From contig VWZW01004119.1 in NCBI GenBank assembly GCA_013397115.1, positions 2,666,342 to 2,730,341 on the forward strand: a stretch of DNA of 64,000 bases. Direction: 5' to 3'. The notes under the pieces were generated by a model, which was given only the letters and a program-made list of their open reading frames with translations, searched no databases and was not told where the DNA came from. Positions 25,463 through 38,554 of the stretch are shown in pieces. Position 1 is the stretch's first letter. Each line of letters begins with the position of its first letter. The DNA comes from Edolisoma coerulescens. Its lineage: Eukaryota > Chordata > Aves > Passeriformes > Campephagidae. The position numbers were made by a program, and so were the translations under genes.

Positions 25463-28400
25463 CTGTGGGGAAAGAAAACCCTTCTGTCAAACAATGTAGT
25501 GCTTTTAAATTACAACATATCACACAATTGATCGTAATAAAACCAGGGCCTTCCTACAAGTGAGAGCTCATAGATGTTTTTAAAGCATCAAGTCCATTTG
25601 TTTTGAGCTTGTGAGGGTAGTGGACACGGCTCCCGTGCCAGAGGCAGGATCGCTGGAGTGCACAGCGCTGATGGAAGCACTGCCTGGGAATCCTGTGCTC
25701 CTGGGAGGGCTCATGTGCTTGAGCCACAGGGTCCTCCAAGCTCTGGGCACCCAGATCAGGGCCTCTCCCTACCCAGTCCTGCTGCCCCAGGACTCTCAGT
25801 GTCTGTCAGGAGGAGCATGTGCTCCCCCAAGCTTCCCCTGGCAGCTCCCCCGATTATTTAATCTCCAAAAGTCCATCTGTCAAGGAACAGAAGTTGAAAC
25901 CAGCTGCTCATCCATGGAGAGAATCACTAGGCAATTATTGCCACAGATTATCTCAAAAAGTCCAAATTTCAATATGCCTTTTAAATTCAGCGTGCTTTGA
26001 GTTGCAACAGATGAACTGCAAAGAAGGCTGCAAAAATCCTTTGTGTTGCTAGGCAGTATTAATGGAGTAAAATGATGATGGGATTTAAAGATCCCAAGGT
26101 AATGACAATTTAAAAGGCATCAATTATAGTGAAGAATGGAAGTAAAAGGTCTTCATCAACCTAAAACTGTAAACACAGGGAAACACAGGGCATTTTCCAC
26201 TTCTCCATGTTCTAATGCTGCCACAATATATCCTACTTGCAACTGTTGCTTTGCAGTTTCTGAGCACACCTTATACTCAACAGGGCAACTGACAACACAA
26301 TTCTTTATGTCTTTTATAAATATTCTCCCCATCCTCTGATTTCTCTTTTATGACCCCTTTTTCCTTATTACCTCACCATTAATCTCTATTTCTTCCCTGA
26401 CTTGTCTTTCCAGGTGTTTTCTCCCCTGTTAATAAATTCAATGTATCATAACACTGGGGAGGGGGAAGGATCTTCTCTGAAGTAGCATTTAACAAAGATA
26501 AGGTTAAAAGAGGGGCAACAGGATCTAATGTCATTATATATTTAAATAGTGCTAATAGTGCACGAGCAGGCATGCCAGAATCCACCAGCTGTCCCTAAAG
26601 GTACAAGCCAGCTTTCTGCCTCCTCACATTATAGCCCAGTTTAACCTCTGCTGGAACATATCTCAGCACAAATAGATTGTAAAACCTCCTTCCCTAGAGC
26701 CAGTCTAACTCATCTGCCTTCAGAAATGTTCAGAGTTTTTCTGTGGAGTTAGAAATTCAGAGATTAAACTCAGTGTTACAGAAAACTAACACAGCAGAAG
26801 TAGAGTTAAAGCAGAGTCGATGAAGTTGCATAACAGAAGAAGATTCTTCACAGATATCTATATGTATATGGAAGACATATCTGTATAGATATTTATATGT
26901 ATATAAAACATAAATATTATAGATATTTATGTAGAGATATATAAGTATGTATCTACATAATTAAAATGATATATGAATAATATTTTCTGTATGGACAAAC
27001 TACGATACCATCAAAATAAGCAGAACTTGGCATAAATTTGAAAGGGAATTCATACATGGGAAATAGTTCTGGACATAGAAACATAAGAAATTAAGGCAGA
27101 GGCTATAAGATAATTGAGCTGTCTCCAGCTAAAAGAACAGCCATTGAGCTCCAGGTAATGGTATCTGATCTAGACAGTTTCAAATGTTTAGGTTAATTAG
27201 CACCTAAATGCAGCTAGTAAACAACAGATCAAAATTTATGAGGAGTCACATTCTCACTCTCTGACCTCACTATTAAGAAGCAAAAATAGGATCTACAAAT
27301 TAGAAAGAGAATGAATTTCTACAGAAGTGTGTGAATAGGAAGAATCTGTATATTTAATTTTGGCAATGTTCATACAGATGTGCAACTTCTAGTGTTTGCA
27401 ATCAGCTCTTTAGGCTACTACACGTAACATTTTTCTTGACTGAGTCTGTGTCTGGAAAGGATTTAGTCTTGTCTTGGACAACCTTCTGGGACAAATGCTC
27501 TCTTGGCAGCCTGCTGTGCCTGTATCTCCCAGTTTTCCTCCAGACTTTCAGTAAAAAAAGTTTGATATAATTAAAAAGTTTTCCTAAATTCTACTCAGAC
27601 AAGCTGGTATTTAGTTAGGGCTTTTTTCACCGAAGAGGCTTTATATGACTGCTCCCTTATAAGCATCCTTTAGCTCCACAGTCCTTGTGACTTGTTTAGG
27701 TTAATAACAAATACAATGTACCACACCTTCGGAGAGCTTCCACAGCTGTGCCAGATGCCATTCAGTGGAGGGTTTTGGCAACGAGGCACCTTCAGCTCAG
27801 CAATCCAGCCAGACTCAGTAGTGAGTGCTGTCCTGATGAAGTCTCTGTTACAGACATGGAAACCTCAAGCAAGATTTAACTTTGGAAAATTGTTGGAAAC
27901 CTGCTTTGTGTGGCAGACTGCTGGAGGGGAAAATGCACTTTATACACTATATAACCAACATTACCACAGCTAGAAGGTTAGAACTGTTCCACATCAAGAA
28001 CAAAATACTTCACTCTTCTGTTTAAGCCTTTATAATTTTACTGTTAAATAAATGTCTCAGGTTTCATCCAGTCTGTCACAGTGTATTTTCTGACACTGCC
28101 TGCATTAGGCAGCCTTTGTCCACATGCAAGTTCTTGTACCTACAAAACCATTTCATTTAACTGTTTATAAAACAACTTCTCAGTTCTGACACTGCCAGAA
28201 AAATTTCAAATACAGCACCTGTCCCTCTTGTACTTTCCCTGCATTCACCAATGCTTTGGAAATGAAGCCACGCCTCAAAAATCAGGCCTGGATTACAAAG
28301 AGGAAGTGCAGCTGCAGAAGCCAGAGGTGATGCACCGAGCTTCCACAGCACAAAAGGTCTGACGATAGTTTTTAATAACCTGGCCTCATCCTGAAGGAGA

Positions 28401-31400
28401 AGTAGGAATTAAAAAGGAGAAAAAAAAGATGAGGCATGAGATAATCAGCTTAGATAAACCAAAGGCATGATTTGATTCAGTTTGCTCTGCAGTCAAATTA
28501 TTGGGTACATAACACTCACACTCTAGGTCACTTTAGGCAACTTCTAACAGGCACAAAGAGATTTGGGAAGCAGGAGACAGACCATGTAAAAGCACAAACC
28601 AGTTCATTATTGCCAAATACACAAAAATGATTGCTAGGATTAAGGAGCTACCAATCCAATGCTTGAGAAGTTCACTGTTCCAGAGGTGACTCCAGATGAC
28701 TGCTCCAAACAACATTTGCCAGCCAGGTAGATCATGTGAGGAGGCTTTTCTCTATTTGTCCTTGGGACAGATTGAACTTTGGTGCTGCAGAGCTGCCATC
28801 TTAGGTCTCCTTGTTTGCTTCTTAGAACCGTGTGTTTTTCCATGGTTTTTTTCTTTTGAATCCTTGAGCTGCCAGTCATGCCCTTCTCACCAACCTTATC
28901 TCTGCAGTTTCACCTTGGTGCTTTGCACAGCTCTGTTCCATGCAGGCTTTTCCAGCTCTTGCCATCAGGTCAGCAGGTTTCTCAGAAGTCTGAGCTGGGG
29001 CTGCACAAACATTGCTGTGTTCATGCTGGATCTTGGATCCCAGACAGTTGAACTGCTGGGAGGAGGGTTACAGGGACAACAGGCTATTCTGGAAAACTAC
29101 TGGCATTCTCTTATGAAGAGCCGTTGCTTTTATTGTCAGATCACGCTGCTGCGAGGGAGCAGAGAGCAGCAACACACACTTAATAAAATAAAAGAACCTC
29201 TTTGCATCTCATTCAACTCTGACACAGCAGTGAGAGCAGCAGAGGATTCACTGCTTGGGAGCAATGATCACACAAAAGCAGATAGAAGTATATAACAGAC
29301 CTCTTCATTTGCCCTAAGAAGTTAAGCAACAATAAGCCTACTTAGGCCTGCAGATGGTTCAGTGCCTATAATGCTTGGCTTGGGTTTTAATGCAGAAATA
29401 TCAAAAGCTGTTAGTGGCAATGCTGAATGACCTCCTGCCTACAGTCAGTGATTTGCTTTTAATACTGAACACGATCTACAGAGTGACTGATCATATTTTG
29501 AGTCTCATTAGGCAGTCACAAATGGAAGGGAAAAGGCACTAGCTAACTCTCTCTGCCCTGAGGAGCAATAGCAGGATAAACTGCTGCCAGCCCTCACGGA
29601 TAAGAACCTGCACGCTCTGGGAATGCAGCAGCAAGAAAAGTTTGGTGTGTGCAAACAGCCTAGGCAACATGTGCCAGATGTGACACCGCAGGAAAAGCAC
29701 AGGGAATAAAAAAGTCATCATGGATGTAACAACCTTATGTGTGGCACTCTGTCTCTCTTGTGAGACAGAGAAATTTCCATATCCTAGCGTGTAATCACAT
29801 CTAACCGCATGACCCCACTGCTTTGTTCAGTTGCACAGCTAAAAGGTTGTTTTCCACCTTTTCTTGGATGGAAGGCTCTAAAAATGCTCCAATATTCCAA
29901 CACCGTCAATGTAAGCCAACTTCTAAACATAACTTCTATATTATCCCACCTATTCCTCTTGACCCCTGAAAAGAAATACATAAACCTCTTGACAACAGGT
30001 CAGACAAACAGAGCAGACATAAATCTCCTCACCATAACTATTTTTTCTCTTTTTAATGTCCCAGCACCCATCTACTCCTTACAGTAAGGGTTGTCTTGCA
30101 AAACCTGTTCTGTGAAGCACTTGTATCAATTGATTTTATCCTGAATATTGGTTGTCATAGAAAATTAACTATGGTAAGTGTTTCTAGAAAACTGTCACAA
30201 ATGCTGTCAGCTTGTGGAAATCGCAATTGCTAAACAAGGATCCCTGGTAACTTCAAAGCTTTCTGACATAACTTCGAAGAAGTCTGTTTATGTCAGATTT
30301 CACCTGTCTATATTTATGTCCACTATTGCTCTGAAATGACTGGAGCACCACTACTGATGAGAAAGAACAGAGCACTACCTGTTTATACCAATGGGTTTGA
30401 CTCCTGTAAGGAATTTTGGAAACACCGTTGAAAACTTCTACTTCCTACACTTAAAAAATTGCAATCTGGCTGCAATGTGCCTTCTGTGATGTGAGAATAA
30501 GGAGGGAATTGCATGACTGCAAGAAGTCCCAATCTTTTATAATTTATTTAATCCCATAAGTCTTATTTCCCTTAATTCATTACTCTATTGACAACAGTGG
30601 CTGGCTGAAAAGTTACAGTAGCTCTTGCCTCCACTTAATCATCAGATCAAAGAAGGCTGTTAGGGTTTTAATTTTGGTAACACTTCTGAAGAATGTCTTT
30701 TGATTTGAACCTAACTTTTCTCATCCACCTAGATATTTTCTTGTCTTCTTCCCTCCTGATTCTACTCTCAAAAGAGAAGAAAAATTGATCTGTCAAATCT
30801 TTCTTTCTATAACTCTGAAACTTTTTAAATTGGCAGAGGCTTTCATGGGTCTTTTCAACTTAGTTTTACAACCATAAAAAATTGACAGATCTCTGCAAGA
30901 AAAATGAGAGCATGATAGATTTGTCAAAGACTCAGTGGATAAAAATGAATGCAACAAGACATATATGTGCCTCTTTCTGCTGGAAGTGAAAGAAAAGCTC
31001 TTCAGAGTCACCAGGAGGAACACTCTGTTCCTCAGCCCCCAGTCACACCAAGTTTACAGCTTTGTCTCCTGTGAGCAGAGGGAGGATATCTCCTGTTCAG
31101 TCCAGCAGCATCAGGCCTGGTGATATTGATCATACCCCATGATGCAATTTTGGACTCCTGTAACCTCGAGGCCAAGATAGGCTGATTTCTACCACATTGT
31201 CCAGAACTGGGGAAACTTACTCTGTTCCAGTTCTCTCAAAGGTTATGTGACTTTCCCTGCTGTATTACAATTTTCATACAGGTATCTGTGCCCTGAGCTG
31301 GATGGCAAAGTCTGAGGTCAACACAGAACAAGCTGTGGTGTGACCTTATACAGGAATTCCATAGGTCCCTCATAAATCACTGCTGCTTTCCTGAGATAAC

Positions 31401-34400
31401 CCAACTGGTCTCACTACAGCGTTTTTAGACATCTTGCCCTTATTGAGCTGAGTTTCAGAGCAAAAGGCAAAGCTAAACAGCATTGACTGGAATATGTGGC
31501 AAACTTAATTGCAAACCCATGCCCCTGCCCTGAGTTTCTGGACAAATAAAAATCCAAAACAATTTCTCCAAGCCAGGCTTCTTTAAACCCACTTTTTTTT
31601 TTTAATTTCAAGCACCTGGTCTCCAGAGATCACAGGCTTGTAAAAAATATCCCAGCAAATGAAAACCAAAAACCAACAACATAAACTACCTTGTTTCAGG
31701 GAAGTCTCCAGAGGCCCTCTGATTTATTCCAACGCTGAACAAACAGAGCACCTTTGCAGCAGCTTTGCCAGTTCTCCAAAACAACTGTGCCAGAAACTAA
31801 AGTTTGCCTTTCTCACACTCTTCATCCCTAGAGGGAAGCAGTTTCTCCAGAGGGTCAAAGCATGACTTCATCCAAAGCTCCTCAGTGGTTCTGGTCTGGA
31901 TTCTAAAGAAAAAGAGGCTTGTATTGGATTCCCCACTCCTGAACAAACCTTCCAGAGTTAATTCCCTCCTCCCTCAACAGCTCTGACCCCACCTGGGCCA
32001 TAACTGGAAGGGAAGGTGGCAGGAATTGTGCTGGCTCTCCACCTTGGCTGCCTAGTGACAAGATTACAGGCAGGATCTGGGAAACACAAATTCCTTCAAA
32101 GTGGCCTGACATGAGGAAAGCTCCAAAAATTCCCTGTTTCTCTGTGTCTCAAGACATACAGAAATGTCTTGTGAATAATTGCTTTGGCTTTGCGGAAGAT
32201 GATAAGGAAAATAAAGAATTTGTGTCAATTTTCAAAAATAACCAATTATACACTTAGCCTAAGAGCTCGTGCATTTGTCAACCTGCTCTAATTGTTCTGA
32301 TAACAGAAGGCACGTTGGGGATGTTTTATGAACAATTTTATCTCTCGAGGCACCAAAGGCCACTGGGATGTGTGCTGTGCTCTAGCCTGGGTAGATTTAC
32401 AACAATAAAAAAAGAGTAACACAATCTGACATCTGCTGATAAACAATGTGAAAATAGATGCAGAGCACAACGTCTTCATCGGTGATTCAAGTCACTTATG
32501 CTGGAAATTATGTAAATAAAGACATTCCTATTTTGGCCAATTTGGCCAGAAAAATGATGGGTTTAAAAACCACATGGGGCCTCTTTAAGGCATAATGTGA
32601 TACGTTTTTCTTTGTCTTTGAAAAAGTTCAGTTGGGCATCTTATCATCCCTTTAAGCTATTTCTATCCCTACCTTGCTCAAATTCTATTAAAAATACTAT
32701 ATTTGAGTTGTCTTTTATAACTAGCCGGAGTTCACCTTAATATTAGTACTTATACATGTTTTATACAAATATTTTCTTATCACTCCTTATATGAAAGGTG
32801 ACAATAAAAAAAAAAAGCATCTTTTTATATAGTGGTTATGACTTAGAAATGTAATAAAAATGAGAGGGAAGTGGATTTGGAAGCATCTACTGAACAGTAT
32901 TTTTTTCAACAGTATTTTTTTTAAATGAATGCAATAGCAAATTTAATCTCTCAAGCCACAGACAAAATTATAGCACAGCTCTGGGACTTTTTTCCCCTAT
33001 ATTATAAAGTTGGGGGTTTTTTTAATATAATTATGCAGCAAATATTTTTTTTGTCATAATACAGATTTGCATCTTTTATCTATTGGGTTAAATATAAAGC
33101 ACATGGTACAGGTTTATGGTTTATACATATTCTATGGGAAAAGAAATAGTTAAAAAATTAGATTCTCAAAAAAACCCTGAAAACAAAAACAAAACTTCAA
33201 AACTAAAGCAATTTTAGAACTTAGAACCTTAGAGATAAATTAAACAAGGTAGCCACAGCGTAAATGAATCTCACATGAGGGTTCATTCTAAATGAGAAAA
33301 TGTTCCTTTGCAAGAAATTAACTGATTAAATAATGTATCAATTTCTGATGAGCAAAACATATTAAAAATTTTGAAGGTAGGGAAAAAACCCCAAGGGTGT
33401 TAATGCAGCCGCTCTGCCCTCAAATGCTGTGATTGCTTTCTGTGAATATTTAGTACTGCAATAACTCTAGCTAGTGTGACTTTTAAAAACAATTTTATTT
33501 AATAGCTCTCTTTAACCAGTTATAGACAACCCATTTTCCTTGAAAGCAGACTCTTCATCATTACTTCTTCTCTTTAACTACCTTCCAAACTCTTTCCCAT
33601 TTTCCTGTTTTGACATTTCTAGAACAGTTTATTAACTTTGGAAGTTTAATTTGGGTTCTTAATGTCTCAGTGCCAAGTGTGCTGAGCCTAACTAGATGAA
33701 AAATAGCTTAGCATTTAAAGATAAGCACAGACCACCAAAATAAGGCAAAATATTGACAATCAAAGTTAATGGATTTATTAGAGGTCAGAAAGTGTAATAA
33801 ACTGAGAGTCATACAAAATGACATGAAAAAGTACCCAGGATTCTTCAGCCTCATCCAAAAGTACATGGAAAGGGAAAAACCCAAGGCATTCTCTCTTTGG
33901 AAGGAAATGGATCTCCCTCAAACTAATCTCCAACTTTAGTTTTCAACGTGAGTGAATATCCTGAATCTTAGGGCAAATATTACGAATTAAAGAGGAGGAG
34001 AAAAGGGAAGTTAAAACGCCCCGGGTAAAATGGAATTCCAAAGGCTGATGCGCTCAGACAGGCAGAGATGTGGAAGTGGACAATCCTCACTCCTGAAGTC
34101 TGAAATAACCAACATGGGAAACTGCAAGTCAGACACAGGAGATCAGGAATAAAGCCATGAAATCCGGAATGGTATAAATGTAGAGCAGCAAATGCAAATC
34201 TAATCCCTAAGAATATGAAGAGAAACACAGTATCAGCAAATATGAGCTTTAGAAATATGCAAAGCTGTTGAAAGCAACCTGAAGGAGGAGAAAAAAGGCT
34301 TGGAAACACAGAGAAATAGAATATGGGATAGATTTATCTGGGATTTGGGTTGTTTTAAGGGTGTTTTTTTGGAAAACTAGATTATTCTAGGATGACAAGT

Positions 34401-34409
34401 ATTTCATTA
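25463..34409. other. long non-coding stretch
   Basis: No gene is established. A GC-richer patch at 25620-25860 carries no recognised element. Weak minus-strand exon-like intervals (26372-26425, 30379-30403, 31221-31259) are discussed under rejected items. Positions 32170-33130 are AT-rich with several long A/T runs. No mobile element is recognised. Confidence 0.6.
26853..26985. repeat. AT-rich TATA/ATAG low-complexity repeat
   Basis: Imperfect repeats built on agatatttatatgtatat and related strings over about 130 bases (tatgtatatgg, catatctgtatag, agatatttatgtagag). Likely a decayed microsatellite that can form local hairpins. Confidence 0.75.
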
Positions 34410-35395
34410 CCTGCCTTTGATTAGGTTACTAATTTTATAGACAAGAGAAACAGAGTAATTTATCAGCACTTCAATCAAAATATGATTGGATGTCATGGAG
34501 GGAAACAAGCTAGAGAGGGTGATTAGGAAAAAGATGTGAAGAGGGTAAGGTGTGGTTTAACAAGTTGTGTTCAAGGTCTGGAAGGAAATAACTAACAGAG
34601 TTGTCCAAAGATTGATCTTTGGGACCACTGCTATTCAATAAATGAATTAGCTATTCAATAAATGAATTAGCAATTCCAGAATAAATCGTAGGACCTTGCT
34701 ATGGAAATATGCTGCTCACACAGAAGCAGCAGGCAGGCAGTAGTGTGCAGGATCTGGATAACACATTGGAACAACTGGAACAATCAAGAGAAAATATGAT
34801 GGGGATGCATTCTAGACAAGGAAAATACAGCCACACCATGTATCTAAGACTCTCTTTCCAACACAGAAAAATGAGGCATTAATGATGTTCCATAAGACTC
34901 CAGCCTCTAAATTTGGATGCTTACCCACATTCCAAAAAAAAATAAACAAAAAAAAATAGAATTATTCCAACGGGAACAGAAAAAAGAAAAGTTTTACTAG
35001 ACTAACACAGGAAATTGAGTGCTACTGCCTGAGAAAGGTTGCCTGGCTCACATGATTAATAAAATTTGAGAGGAAATCTGTACCCTATAAATTTTTGGGG
35101 CTGCACATTGTAATTGTGAAGAAGAAGAGCTCATTAACATAAAGCAGTTGACTGTAAGTGGAGCCAGATATCAAATACAATATATTTGAAAACTAGAGGT
35201 TAGAAAAAGGTTTTTCAAATGCCAGAGGTGTGAATTTTTGGAGCGTGAAACTCCCCTACTCCTAACTAGCTAATTTAAAGGTGGAGCTTGAAGAGTTTCC
35301 AAAAAACCCCACACTTCACTGTCTGCAGTTAAGGGAGATGGACTGAATGACACAGGCAGCTCTTTCCAGTCCACGGTTCCCAGTAGCTGGGAACA
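34410..35395 (+). mobile_element. degenerate CR1-like LINE
   Basis: The strongest match is at about 34600-34640, where one frame gives E-L-S-K-D-stop-SLGPLLFN. This corresponds to the conserved CR1 reverse-transcriptase stretch GVPQGS-LGP-LFN. Further downstream come 'gaggttagaaaaaggttttt' at about 35196, 'gagcttgaagagtttcc', and a terminal 'atggactgaatgac ... ctctttccagtcc' block near 35340-35370. These are in the right order and spacing for the 3' part of a CR1 element. There are stops, frameshifts and an A-rich insertion at 34935-34960. The element is dead and old. The exact ends are uncertain. Confidence 0.5.
34631..34670 (+). repeat. perfect 20-bp tandem duplication
   Basis: The unit ctattcaataaatgaattag occurs twice back to back with no mismatch, inside the CR1 remnant. 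A recent local duplication, or an assembly or sequencing slip. Confidence 0.95.
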
Positions 35396-35927
35396 CAGTG
35401 AGGAGTCTTAGGACTAAGAGAAGTAAAAGTTGATATCAATGCTTTAAATTAACTCAGAGGAATGAGATTCGAGACTTGAATTGAGGTTGAAAACAGATGG
35501 GTTTGACGCTAACTACAGGTTTAACTTGTTTGTGCAGACAAGTTACTTGATAAAGGAATAAAAATTACTACTGGCTTTTTGCACAAGCATTAGAGATCAT
35601 GTGTTAATCAGATATTTTTCACTGTCTTGTAGCAGCCAAGATGGTTTAGCAGGATCCTGAGCTTGTAGTTTATTTTTTCTACAGCTGGCCCATCAATCCA
35701 TTTCTGGAGAGATTAGGATTACTTGCTGCAGTATACAACCATTATTTCCTGAGATGAACCAACTATCAGCTATTGTGCCTTAAAATTAGACCAGAAAATT
35801 TGCCCATCCCCATTTAAATGATGTTTGAAGATCATGCTAACACGGCAAAGCAGGGAATGCAAAGCACAGGCCTTACATTCTCTTATTAGCCAGACTACTG
35901 TGACTTTTCTGGCAAGTAATGCAAATA

Positions 35928-35985
35928 ACAATAATACTTAGCACTTACCGTGCATGATGCTTCTCATCTTCAAAGCGCTTTAAAA
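35928..35985 (-). repeat. ancient L3/MIR-like repeat tail
   Basis: The string aataatacttagcacttacc ... ttctcatcttcaaagcgctt is the reverse complement of a tail (gtaaagcgctttgagat ... gctatataagtgc ... tattatt) that is very common in amniote genomes as the 3' end of old LINE/SINE copies. A second, oppositely oriented copy lies at 43970-44060. The family name (L3, MIR or a CR1-like ancestor) cannot be fixed by eye. Confidence 0.45.
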
Positions 35986-36229
35986 TTATTTATTGCTACT
36001 TAATCTGGAAAAAGTATGATTTCAGGCCGGCTTCTGGTAGCTTGTGTGACAAAGTTAATATCATTTGAATCGACTCCGTTTGTATTTAATAGGATAGAAC
36101 TGCAGTACTTTAGTTTAAACGCTATTGTTCCATTAAAAGCCAATTACAGAAATTCAGCTTTCCCTGAATTTATAGAGAGCAGATTTCCCTTTTTTTTTTT
36201 TTAAAGACGAGCTCTATCTAAACACTTCA

Positions 36230-36440
36230 CCCGAATTTAGCCTGCCCAATTCTGACGGCCGGCTCAGGAGCCTTTTGAGCCGCTGCACAAAGCGGTTCGC
36301 CGCGAGCGGGGCCGCGGTACCGCCTGCGGGCGGCAGAGGGCGCCCGAGACGTGTCCATTCGCCCCAGGGCCCCGGGACTGAGCGCAAAACCCGCAATTTC
36401 GGCACCGCAGAAAGTACCATTTCTCAGTATTAAACACACG
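36230..36440. promoter_or_regulatory. compact CpG island
   Basis: A sharp, roughly 200-bp block of dense CpGs (acggccggctc, gcggttcgccgcgagcgg, ggccgcggtaccgcc, gagacgtgtcc) sits between AT-rich flanks. It lies about 2 kb upstream of the main promoter region. No TATA box or clear first exon is visible on either strand. It could be a minor or bidirectional promoter, or a CTCF-type insulator, given the motif at 36330-36343. Confidence 0.6.
36330..36343 (+). promoter_or_regulatory. CTCF-like core motif
   Basis: gcggcagagggcgc matches the CTCF core (CCASYAGRKGGCRS in IUPAC code) at all but about two positions, including the invariant AGRKGGCRS half. Found by eye only. One match in an unmethylated-type CpG island is plausible but not proof of binding. 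Confidence 0.4.
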
Positions 36441-36599
36441 CACAGCAGCGTTTGCCTATTTTCCATCTAGGCAACTTTTTGGGTTTAAATTCCATACGGG
36501 TAAATCCTGACGTATTTTATTGTGATCCGTCTATATTAAACAGGGTATTAAATGGTGGCACAACAGGTCGAAGACCACTAAAATAACCTCGAGGCAAGC

Positions 36600-37304
36600 A
36601 CAAGTACAGGCTGGGCGGAGAAAGGATCGAGAGCAGCCCCAGGGAGAAGGACTTGGGGGCATTGGTTGATGCAAAGCTCAGCATGACCCAGCAATGTGCT
36701 CTGGCAGCCCAGAAACTCTCCCGTGTCTTGGGCTGCCTCAAGAGCAGCGTGGGCAGCAGGTGGAGCGAGGGGATCCTCCCCCCTTCCACTCTGCAGTATC
36801 ACATCAGCTCTGTGGTCCCAAGGTACAAAGGACATGGACCTGTTGGTCCAGAGAAGGTCACAAAGATACTCTGAGAACTGGAGCAGCTCTGCTCTGGAGC
36901 CAGGCTGGGAGAGCTGAGGGTGTGTGGTCTGGGGAAGAGAAGGCTCCAGAGAGACCTCAGAGCCCCTGCCAGTGCCTAAAGGGGCTCCAGGAGAGCTGGA
37001 GGGGGACTTGGGACAAGGGTCTGGAGTGACAGGACAAGGGGGAATGGCTTCAAACTGACAGAGAGGAGAGTTAAGAGGAGAGATTAGGAAGAAATTCTTC
37101 CCTGTGAGGGTGCTGAGGCCCTGGCACAGGGTGCCCAGAGAAAATGTGGCTGCCCCATTCCTGGAAGTGTTCAAGGCCAGGTTGGATGGAGCTTGGAGCA
37201 ACCTGGGGTAGTGGGACGTGTCCCTGCCTGTGGCAGGGGATGGAGCGAGATGAACTTTAAGGTCCCTTCCAACCCAAATCCTTCTGAGAGTCTATGATTC
37301 TACG
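36600..37304 (+). mobile_element. CR1 LINE, end of ORF2 plus 3' UTR
   Basis: The longest intact-looking CR1 fragment in the window. It starts in ORF2 with 'acaggctgggcggag', 'gagaaggacttgggggcatt', 'ctgggctgcctcaagagcag' and 'ggacatggacctgttgg'. It passes through the 3' UTR ('gcccctgccagtgcctaaag', 'gacaagggggaatggcttc', 'attaggaagaaattcttccc', 'ggtgcccagag', 'tcaaggccaggttgga'). It ends in 'aaggtcccttccaacccaaa' and a degraded attct tail at 37304. It is 5'-truncated and carries frame-breaking changes, so it is not active. It sits about 1 kb upstream of the gene promoter region. Confidence 0.95.
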
Positions 37305-38125
37305 AAAAAGAACTTTTGAATATTGTTACAAAAAGTAATGACATAATATGTTGACTCAGTGGCCATCACTATTTCAGTTTTCTCTGAATCTTTGAATCTA
37401 CAGCAAATGAACTCATTTTAAGTTGTTCCCTTTCTAAGTAGATTCCTTTGCTATAGATAAAGCATCTTGTCTAAACCCAAATGAGTAATTGTGACTTGTG
37501 GCTCAATCACATCCACATGATACTTTTCACAAGACACCTTGCAGTAGAGCTAGGAAGGGAATCAGCAGGATATAACCAAAACAACCACAATCACTATCTG
37601 GTAAAATCATGGCTGCTCTCAAGTGCCACAAGGGGGATTGCACAGCTGTTTCCACTGACAAGGACTTCAGCAGTTGAAAATACGAGGGTTGTCAAAATGC
37701 AACCTGAACACAGACCTAGTAAGAAGATAAGGCTGAGAATTAAGAGGAAAGTAATCTGCACATGACAGGCAAGGGTTTGGAAACTGAAACCACCACCTGC
37801 ACTTCAGCCCAGCAGCAGAGAGCTCACGTATCACATCATGGAATTACTGATGAGCAAACACGGGCACTGCCAGACCTGACACAGGTGTACCTGCTGCGGG
37901 GGCACTGCTTCAGTCCAGGCCGTGTGTGCGGCACACGCGCCAAACCTGGCTGGGGTCACCATCCCACCCAGCCTCCGGCACCCAAAACTTTATTTCCCCT
38001 TTCCAGGCTGCAACCTTACAGGGTTGTCACTCCTGCAGCTCAAAAACACAGGGACAACTGCTTCAGCATACTCATGGCTATCCCAACAATGGATCTGGCG
38101 AGTATTCATTAAATTATGTTATTAA
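37305..38125. other. non-coding upstream flank
   Basis: Mostly AT-balanced DNA between the CR1 copy and the promoter CpG island. CpG content starts to rise near 37900. No gene or repeat is recognised. Confidence 0.6.
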
Positions 38126-38359
38126 ATGGATCCAACCTCGGACACCATTACCCAGACCCCGCAGCCCTGCACAAGGAGCCCACTTGAAGGTGACCGGGAA
38201 CGCCGGCCCCAGGTGACAGGTGTGTGGTGTCCCCAGGACGGGCTCCGTGCGCCAGGACAGGTTCAGTGTCCCCGGGGCAATGTCCCTGGGCCGTCCCACC
38301 GTGTCTCCTCACATCTGGGAAGCAAGAACACGTCGGATTTCCCCACAAGGACGGTGGCT

Positions 38360-38539
38360 GCCCAGCCGTCTGTGGGTGCCGGGGGCAGATCCCCCCAGAG
38401 AGCTGTGACAGGGGTGCCCTATAAAGCCGGGACCGGGGGTGGCCGTCGAGCGTCTCTTCACCTGTCTCTGCTTCCCCACAGCGGCGGGGCCGGGCAGCTC
38501 AGGGCGGCTCCCAGAGGCGCACCCAGGCTCGGCTGGGCG
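38360..38539 (+). repeat. 180-bp duplicated contig end, copy 1
   Basis: This interval is repeated at 39014-39193 with only two mismatches, both within the last 20 bases. Copy 1 ends at a single N (38540) and copy 2 begins after a single N (39013). This is the signature of two overlapping contigs placed as if separate, not of a biological duplication. Confidence 0.95.
38420..38426 (+). promoter_or_regulatory. TATA-like box
   Basis: tataaag within ctataaagccgg, in CpG-rich DNA, with a pyrimidine-rich tctcttcacc stretch about 30 bases downstream that could hold the start site. The second copy at 39074-39080 is the assembly duplicate of the same box. Confidence 0.4.
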
Positions 38540-38554
38540 NGCCTCCCGCCCGCC

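Noticed and set aside
26372..26425. 54-nt minus-strand exon-like interval (GRKHLERQVREEIEINGE)
   Set aside because: Splice sites are only moderate, and its phase does not join to the better candidate at 25374-25462. Open frames of this length are common by chance.
30379..31259. Two short minus-strand exon-like intervals (30379-30403 and 31221-31259) that share a compatible phase
   Set aside because: 25 and 39 nt are too short for an open frame to carry weight. The donor at 30379 is weak, and no family is recognised.
36214..36420. Minus-strand frame ending SELGRLNSGEVFR, similar in a few residues to the SPFH segment SELGKLSLDKVF of SLP-2
   Set aside because: The match covers about a dozen residues in a CpG island, the frame stops at once, and there is no supporting splice site. 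I treat it as coincidence despite the separate SLP-2-like candidate at 25.4 kb.
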